The position numbers were made by a program, and so were the translations under genes. Under the pieces are notes generated by a model. It made no database searches and was not told the origin of the DNA. It saw only the letters and a program-made list of their open reading frames with translations. From Akkermansiaceae bacterium UBA1518 (lineage in GTDB: Bacteria > Verrucomicrobiota > Verrucomicrobiia > Verrucomicrobiales > Akkermansiaceae), in contig DCQM01000160.1 of NCBI GenBank assembly GCA_002323895.1, forward strand, positions 1 to 39,983: a stretch of 39,983 nucleotides of DNA, given 5' to 3'. This document shows, one piece after another, positions 35,134-39,983 of the stretch (positions within the stretch are counted from its first letter, which is position 1; every line of letters starts with the position of its first letter).

Positions 35134-36876
35134 TCAGCCTTCCTTCGTCTTCTTAGAGAGAAAAATCAAAAAAAACCAAAGGAAGACCGCGATCAAGCCG
35201 CTTACCGCGAACCAATCACCAAAAGCTGCGTAAAGCGTAATCTCACCCTCCGAAGGAATATAAACGGTGGCTAATAAGTATCCGCGATGGAAGTAACTTC
35301 CATTCTCATTTGCAAGGTGGCGCGTCTTTTTAGTGTAAGGATCGACCAGCGAACCAGCTAAGGTAACGACCCCGGTAACACCGCGATTAGCACATCGAAC
35401 CGTCGGTCGCCGCAGTTCGATACTACGAAACAGGGCATTCCGGAAATGTTGCACAGACCCCTCGCTTTCCTGAAACCATCCGTCATTCGTAATATTCACC
35501 AAAAGCTGGGGCCCATTACGCACAAACTTTCGGGTCAATCGAGGTACAGTATCTTCAAAGCAGACCGAAGGAATTACACCAATCGGTTGACCTCCAATTT
35601 CTGCCTCCAAAGGTTCAAAAACATCACCACGGCTCAATCCTTTTCCAAATTCCACACCCGTTGTTCGAAAATATAAGTCATGCAAAAATGGGAGATCTGG
35701 AATGAACTCACCAAGGATGACAAGATGATTCTTCCGGTAAGTCTGCCTCACCCCTTTTCCATCATCCATAATTAGAGAGTTGAAGACATCCACCTCTGGA
35801 TCAACCGCCGTTTCACCCCACACTTCATTCATCCCAAGCACGAAGGTAAAATCTCCTAAGCTGTGAATATATTCAAAAACACTCTCAACTTCCGGCCCTC
35901 CTACTATTGACCCGTTTTCCTTTCCATGAAGAAAGGCGGGCAAACATGCTTCCGGCCAAATCACAAGATCAGGCATCCTGATCCCCACGATTTCCTTATC
36001 CGATTCGGTCTCTCGCACAGCTTTTGCAGCTTCGCGGAAAACCTCCTCCATACCCTCTGTCGTCAAATCCTCAAAACCTCCTACGATTTTTGAGGGCTCC
36101 CATAAAATCTTGTCGGCAAACTGCGGAATATCCTGTTGCACCATCAAAACACGACCTTCGATCTTTGGCTCATTTGTAACCGAAGAAAGCCGAATAGTTC
36201 CCCAAGTAAACGCCAACATAATCACCAACAGCGCGGTCGCGAAATCCCAATGAAAAACCTTCACCTCATTTGCTCGAAACTGTTGGTGAAAACGCCGCGC
36301 CGTCTGCACCGCCACTGCGCTAAAAAAGACCGGTAGGAATGAAAGCCCGATCACTCCAACATATTCAGCGTTCTGCGCCAAAATTAGATTTTTGGCAAAC
36401 GTCACGCCTAGGCCATTCCAACCAAACCCCGTCATGAGCCAACCTCGCACCCACTCAAGCCCACACCAAAACCCTCCAAGCAAAGTAGCATAACCAAGGC
36501 TACGCAAACTTTGGTGCGCCCGATCACGAATTGTCTTAGCTCTCTCATACTTCACCCGCCAAGGATTAACTGAACCTGCGGCAAAGGCCCCAAATAACCC
36601 AAAGTAAGCGGAAAGATAAGCTGACAAGGCCAAAGCTCCTGGCCAAGTCACTGTCCCAAGCCACTTGAGATTAATCACCCAGAACCCCATGCCAGCTAAC
36701 CAAGCCAAGCCAAAACCTTTAAGACAATGCCTCTTACCCGTCACCGTCCAAAGCAAAGGGAGCAACAACCACATCCACCCCCACACCATCCAAGCCTCAT
36801 CAAATGGCGCAAAGCTAAAAGCGAGAGCTACCCCGCTTAAAACCGCTACCAAGATTCTTAAAAAACGGACCATCAT
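35134..36876 (-). CDS. lnt: Apolipoprotein N-acyltransferase
   Basis: Lnt adds the third acyl chain to the N-terminal cysteine of lipoproteins in the inner membrane. The N-terminal half has about six to seven membrane segments. The nitrilase-fold domain carries the catalytic triad: Glu309 in VIWPEACLPAF, Lys382 in YRKNHLVILGEFIP and Cys439 in VIPSVCFEDTVP, followed by VNITNDGWF and the QHFRNALFRSIE helix. The open frame reaches 36915, but the ATG at 36874-36876 overlaps the pgm stop (ATGA) and places the first helix at the N-terminus, so I prefer it (580 residues). The length is longer than E. coli Lnt (512), partly from a loop after residue 105. It is cotranscribed with pgm. Confidence 0.93.
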   Translation of the reverse strand: MMVRFLRILVAVLSGVALAFSFAPFDEAWMVWGWMWLLLPLLWTVTGKRHCLKGFGLAWLAGMGFWVINLKWLGTVTWPGALALSAYLSAYFGLFGAFAAGSVNPWRVKYERAKTIRDRAHQSLRSLGYATLLGGFWCGLEWVRGWLMTGFGWNGLGVTFAKNLILAQNAEYVGVIGLSFLPVFFSAVAVQTARRFHQQFRANEVKVFHWDFATALLVIMLAFTWGTIRLSSVTNEPKIEGRVLMVQQDIPQFADKILWEPSKIVGGFEDLTTEGMEEVFREAAKAVRETESDKEIVGIRMPDLVIWPEACLPAFLHGKENGSIVGGPEVESVFEYIHSLGDFTFVLGMNEVWGETAVDPEVDVFNSLIMDDGKGVRQTYRKNHLVILGEFIPDLPFLHDLYFRTTGVEFGKGLSRGDVFEPLEAEIGGQPIGVIPSVCFEDTVPRLTRKFVRNGPQLLVNITNDGWFQESEGSVQHFRNALFRSIELRRPTVRCANRGVTGVVTLAGSLVDPYTKKTRHLANENGSYFHRGYLLATVYIPSEGEITLYAAFGDWFAVSGLIAVFLWFFLIFLSKKTKEG

Positions 36877-38780
36877 TCCATACGCTGATAAGCGTCTTCC
36901 TCCAAGGCTTCCCACAGTGCATCCAACGACTTCTGAACCCCATCTTTATTTTCACCCTTCCCAAAAAGGTAATATTTTATTTTCGGTTCGGTCCCAGAGG
37001 GTCGGACCGCAAATCGACGCCCATCCGCCAAATCCACAAAAAGCATTGAAGCTTCGGGAAGCTCATCCCCCTCCTGATCGTAGAATCCCCCTCGTGCGTA
37101 GTCTCTCACCGCAATGGCATCCGAACCATCGACTATCGCTGGAGGATCCACACTGTAAGATTTCACCAAGGCAGCGATCTTCCGCGCCCCCTCTCCCCCC
37201 TCCATCACAAGCGATTTTCCATCCTCCAGATGAACTCCATATTCACCCCAGATTTGATCACGAAGCCCAGCAATCGTAGTGCCCTTACTCATAGCGTAAG
37301 CAGCCAATTCGGCAAACATCACAGCTGAGGCATTCCCGTCTTTGTCCCGAACAAAATCACTCCCAAGATAGCCATAGCTCTCTTCTCCACCGAAAACGAA
37401 AAACTTCGAATACTCCAATCGAAGCTTCCGACTCTCTTCTTCGGTCAAGTTTCGATAATCACCTTTCTTTTCATTTGGAATCGCTTCCTCATACTTCTTT
37501 AGCTTCTCCCCTATATACTTAAACCCGGTCAATGTATCTATTACGTTAATTCCGTATTTTTCAGCGATAGACTGTTGTAAATCAGTTGTCACTAATGTTT
37601 TTATTAGAACTGCCCGGCTTCGATTACTCTCAGTGATCCAACCAAGATCAAACATCGTCTTGATACGATACCAGCCCAACAAGGAACCAATCTGATTTCC
37701 TGTTAATAACTCCATTTCACCCACATCATTTCGAATCGCAACACCCATACGGTCACAATCTGGATCAGTTGCGATGACCGCATCCGCACCCACTTCCTCG
37801 GCCAATGCAATCCCCCTTGCCAGAGCTGGAGCATTCTCAGGATTAGGGGATTCGACTGTTGGAAACCTTCCGTCTGGCCCGTCTTGTTCGGGCACCGTGA
37901 CGACTTCAAACCCAAGCTCGCGAAGCATCGGCACGATAATCACCCCTCCAGTTCCGTGAAGGTTAGTATAGACGACCTTGGCCCTCCTCGCTTCAAGCAA
38001 ATCTGGGCGTAAGAGCACCGTCTTCAACTTATCCATATAGGTCCGGTCCATCTCGGCTCCAAGAATGGTTAATTGGCCTTTTTCATCCTCAGGAAGAACT
38101 TCATAATTTTCACTCTCCAATGCGTTGACTTCGTTAATCACCCTAGTCGCGTGGGGCTCAACTAATTGCCCGCCATCATCAATGTAGGCTTTAAAGCCAT
38201 TATCATGTGATGGGTTATGACTTGCCGTGAGACAGACACCCGAATCAGCGCGCAAGTAACGAACTGCAAAGGAGATTTCCGGCGTAGCACGCTCCGCTTC
38301 AAAAAGATAAGCATCACACCCTAGATCAGTCGCAACTCTAGCGCAGGTTTCCGCGAAATCACGAGAGAAATGACGGCTATCATGGCCGATTACCAGCGAC
38401 GGACGCCCTTCCCTAGAAGAAGCCTTCTTCACATATCTCACCAAGCCAATCATGGCACGCTTGAGATTGAAAAAGTTCATTGAAGCAGTTCCCACACAAG
38501 GATGCTCTGGTCGATCAAGCGGCCCACCCACCCCTCGCTCGGCCCGTGTGACGATTTTTCCGATCGTCCGACCGCGCAGACCACCAGTCCCGAAGGCCAT
38601 TTTCTTAAAGAATCGATCATCGATTTCCTGCCATTCACAGGATTTGAGTAGCTCCAAGATGGCAGCTGGACCTACCGGAGAATTCGCACCCTGAAGATAG
38701 AGATTGATATTGGCCCCAGCCTCAACAGAAACGTCACCACGGCTTATAGCATCATCAAGAAGGGATTTCCATTCGCTCAT
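36873..38780 (-). CDS. Phosphoglucomutase / phosphomannomutase family protein
   Basis: The 635-residue alpha-D-phosphohexomutase interconverts hexose 1- and 6-phosphates, supplying sugar nucleotides and glycogen. Diagnostic blocks are AFGTGGLRGRT, the phosphoserine loop LTASHNPSHDNGFKAY, the metal loop ATDPDCDRMGV, the sugar-specificity segment FGGEESYGYL and the phosphate-binding RPSGTEPKIKYY. The GEESYG form and the length suggest the PGM2-like group. Whether it acts on glucose, mannose or both cannot be decided. The ATG at 38780 (MSEWKSLLDD) is preferred, because the upstream in-frame extension starts with TTG and overlaps the divergent gene. It overlaps lnt by four bases. No Shine-Dalgarno sequence precedes it. 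Confidence 0.92.
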   Translation of the reverse strand: MSEWKSLLDDAISRGDVSVEAGANINLYLQGANSPVGPAAILELLKSCEWQEIDDRFFKKMAFGTGGLRGRTIGKIVTRAERGVGGPLDRPEHPCVGTASMNFFNLKRAMIGLVRYVKKASSREGRPSLVIGHDSRHFSRDFAETCARVATDLGCDAYLFEAERATPEISFAVRYLRADSGVCLTASHNPSHDNGFKAYIDDGGQLVEPHATRVINEVNALESENYEVLPEDEKGQLTILGAEMDRTYMDKLKTVLLRPDLLEARRAKVVYTNLHGTGGVIIVPMLRELGFEVVTVPEQDGPDGRFPTVESPNPENAPALARGIALAEEVGADAVIATDPDCDRMGVAIRNDVGEMELLTGNQIGSLLGWYRIKTMFDLGWITESNRSRAVLIKTLVTTDLQQSIAEKYGINVIDTLTGFKYIGEKLKKYEEAIPNEKKGDYRNLTEEESRKLRLEYSKFFVFGGEESYGYLGSDFVRDKDGNASAVMFAELAAYAMSKGTTIAGLRDQIWGEYGVHLEDGKSLVMEGGEGARKIAALVKSYSVDPPAIVDGSDAIAVRDYARGGFYDQEGDELPEASMLFVDLADGRRFAVRPSGTEPKIKYYLFGKGENKDGVQKSLDALWEALEEDAYQRME

Positions 38781-38811
38781 TTCGCTAGCGATGCTAGAAC
38801 GGCCACGCGCA

Positions 38812-39708
38812 ATGTCCAACCCTCGCCTTCATGAAATCATCTCACGCTCTCTCGAAAGGCGTGAAAGCCTAAAAAATAGAGAAACAAGCCTGATCCGCCT
38901 GATTGATGGACAAGGCGATAATCTCAATGGACACATCCTCGAGCAGTATGGCAAAGCCTGGCTTATTTCTACTAATGGATCTAATTTGGCAGGTGAGGTA
39001 AGTGATATCCTCACTCGCTACGAAAAGCCCCTCTATTGGAAAAGACTAGACCAACACCAAAAGGAATCACCTGTTCACATTTATGGTGAAGAACTTCCCG
39101 AGTTCTTCACCGGTCTTGAAAACGGATTAAAATGCCGCCTTTCTTTCAAGTCCGGCTACTCCCAGGGGGTCTTTATTGATCAAAGAAACAACCGCGAGGC
39201 ATTAAGAAAAATGGTTAAACCGGGACAAACCGTTTTGAACACATTTTCTTATACTGGATTCTTCTCGATCGCCGCAGCTGCTGCCGGCGCAATCACCTCT
39301 TCTCTCGACCTCTCACAAGTTTACCTCGACTGGACTCGAAAGAACTTTCTTCTCAACGGCATCGATCCAACAGATCACTATTTTTGCAAAGGAGACACCT
39401 TCCACTGGCTCCGTCGCTTCGCTAAACAAAGCCGCTTTTTCGACTACATCATTCTCGATCCGCCCACTTTCTCGCGTGACAATAAAGGTAAGGTTTTTCG
39501 TGCTGAAAAAGATTACAATCAACTCTTCAAACTTGCTTCCACCTGCCTCGCTCCGGGCGGGAAAATTCTAGCCTGCACCAATTTTCGGGGCATCAGTGTA
39601 AGTGATTTCATGAAGCAACTCAAAGGAGCTGACCTCGAGATCAGCCCGATGCCAGAGGACTTTACTGACACTCCCTATTTAAAATCAATCTGGGCTACTT
39701 TTCGCTAG
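38812..39708 (+). CDS. RlmI/RlmK-like 23S rRNA methyltransferase without PUA domain
   Basis: The 298-residue class I SAM-dependent enzyme begins with the EEHEE-type region of RlmI proteins (TSLIRLIDGQGDNLNGHIL, then KSGYSQGVFIDQRNNR). The SAM-binding block VLNTFSYTGFFSIAAAAAGA and the motif IV DPPTFS follow. These match E. coli RlmI, which makes 5-methylcytosine in 23S rRNA. The N-terminal PUA domain of RlmI (about 75 residues) is absent, so RNA recognition must differ, and the substrate and methylated base are not proven. The ATG at 38812 gives the shortest sensible protein, 31 bases from the divergent pgm start. Earlier in-frame starts would overlap pgm. No Shine-Dalgarno sequence is seen. 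Confidence 0.85.
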   Translation: MSNPRLHEIISRSLERRESLKNRETSLIRLIDGQGDNLNGHILEQYGKAWLISTNGSNLAGEVSDILTRYEKPLYWKRLDQHQKESPVHIYGEELPEFFTGLENGLKCRLSFKSGYSQGVFIDQRNNREALRKMVKPGQTVLNTFSYTGFFSIAAAAAGAITSSLDLSQVYLDWTRKNFLLNGIDPTDHYFCKGDTFHWLRRFAKQSRFFDYIILDPPTFSRDNKGKVFRAEKDYNQLFKLASTCLAPGGKILACTNFRGISVSDFMKQLKGADLEISPMPEDFTDTPYLKSIWATFR

Positions 39709-39983
39709 AGAAAGATTTAGGAGGAACTCAATGAATCATCACAGATAGCTACCTGGTGTAATCCCTGTGGATCAAAAAATAACCAAGAGTGAGCTCTTAT
39801 ACCCACAGCAACGTTCGACATCTAAACCTCAAACAACACACCTAAAAACCATCGTAACTGGCAAAAGAATAATCACCTTTAGCAAGCCGTTCCCACTTTA
39901 CCTCAGCCCAAGATCCAAGTCTAACAAATGGAACGTCAATGAAACCTTGAGCACATCATGAGAGTGGTGGCTCATCCCGGAAT

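Noticed and set aside
39767..39961. 64-codon plus-strand frame near the right edge
   Set aside because: No ribosome-binding site or family; the 275 bases after 39708 show no other feature I can support.
1..39983. tRNA, rRNA, CRISPR, insertion-sequence or prophage signals
   Set aside because: Reading both strands, I saw no cloverleaf candidate, repeat-spacer array, transposase or integrase, or terminal inverted repeats.

Overview
The window most likely comes from the chromosome of a bacterium of the Planctomycetota-Verrucomicrobiota group, probably a verrucomicrobium. The best clue is a 992-residue exported protein that joins a beta-propeller, HEAT-like repeats and a C-terminal CxxCH haem domain (28191-31169), an architecture typical of that group. 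A pseudopilin with an RRGFTLVELLVV leader, a MoxR/DUF58/von Willebrand operon and a diderm envelope (TatC, RodA, Lnt) agree with this. Gene density is high. I see no insertion sequence, prophage, CRISPR array, rRNA or tRNA, so this looks like ordinary core chromosome with several lineage-specific proteins.

Layout, left to right. 1-7.9 kb: the tail of an unidentified gene, a GspG-like pseudopilin, a convergent ATP-grasp-like orphan, tatC with a large loop insertion and an acidic/His-rich tail, a YicC-family RNase, rodA facing them, and a coupled pair of TPM-type membrane proteins. 8.1-8.9 kb: a PanB-family protein that lacks several canonical active-site residues. 9.1-16.3 kb (minus strand): moxR, a DUF58 gene, a BatA-like von Willebrand protein carrying a PA14 domain, and a second von Willebrand membrane protein, tightly packed. 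16.4-18.1 kb: hemB and a divergent small methyltransferase. 18.1-24.8 kb (minus strand): addB, addA and a serine hydrolase joined by 4-base overlaps. 25.1-31.2 kb: rimO, a ClpX-like ATPase without a zinc finger, and the propeller/HEAT/cytochrome protein. 31.2-39.7 kb: a MurU-like nucleotidyltransferase and AmgK-like kinase pair, a CHASE2-like membrane protein with no output domain, a coiled-coil zinc-ribbon protein, then pgm-lnt on the minus strand and a divergent RlmI-like rRNA methyltransferase.

Shared themes are the cell envelope (protein export, rod elongation, lipoprotein acylation, probable cell-wall sugar recycling, hexose-phosphate supply), DNA break repair (AddAB) and protein quality control (the ClpX-like ATPase, MoxR with its von Willebrand partners). 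A recurring expression pattern is that most genes that begin a transcript have no recognisable Shine-Dalgarno sequence. In at least three cases a -10-like box lies exactly six bases before the start codon, which suggests leaderless mRNAs. Genes inside operons instead overlap their upstream neighbour by four bases and usually carry a clear GGAGG site. I did not find a clearly novel multi-gene defence or mobile system. The best leads are this initiation pattern, the modified TatC, the ClpX-like ATPase, the PA14-bearing MoxR operon and the degenerate PanB homologue.
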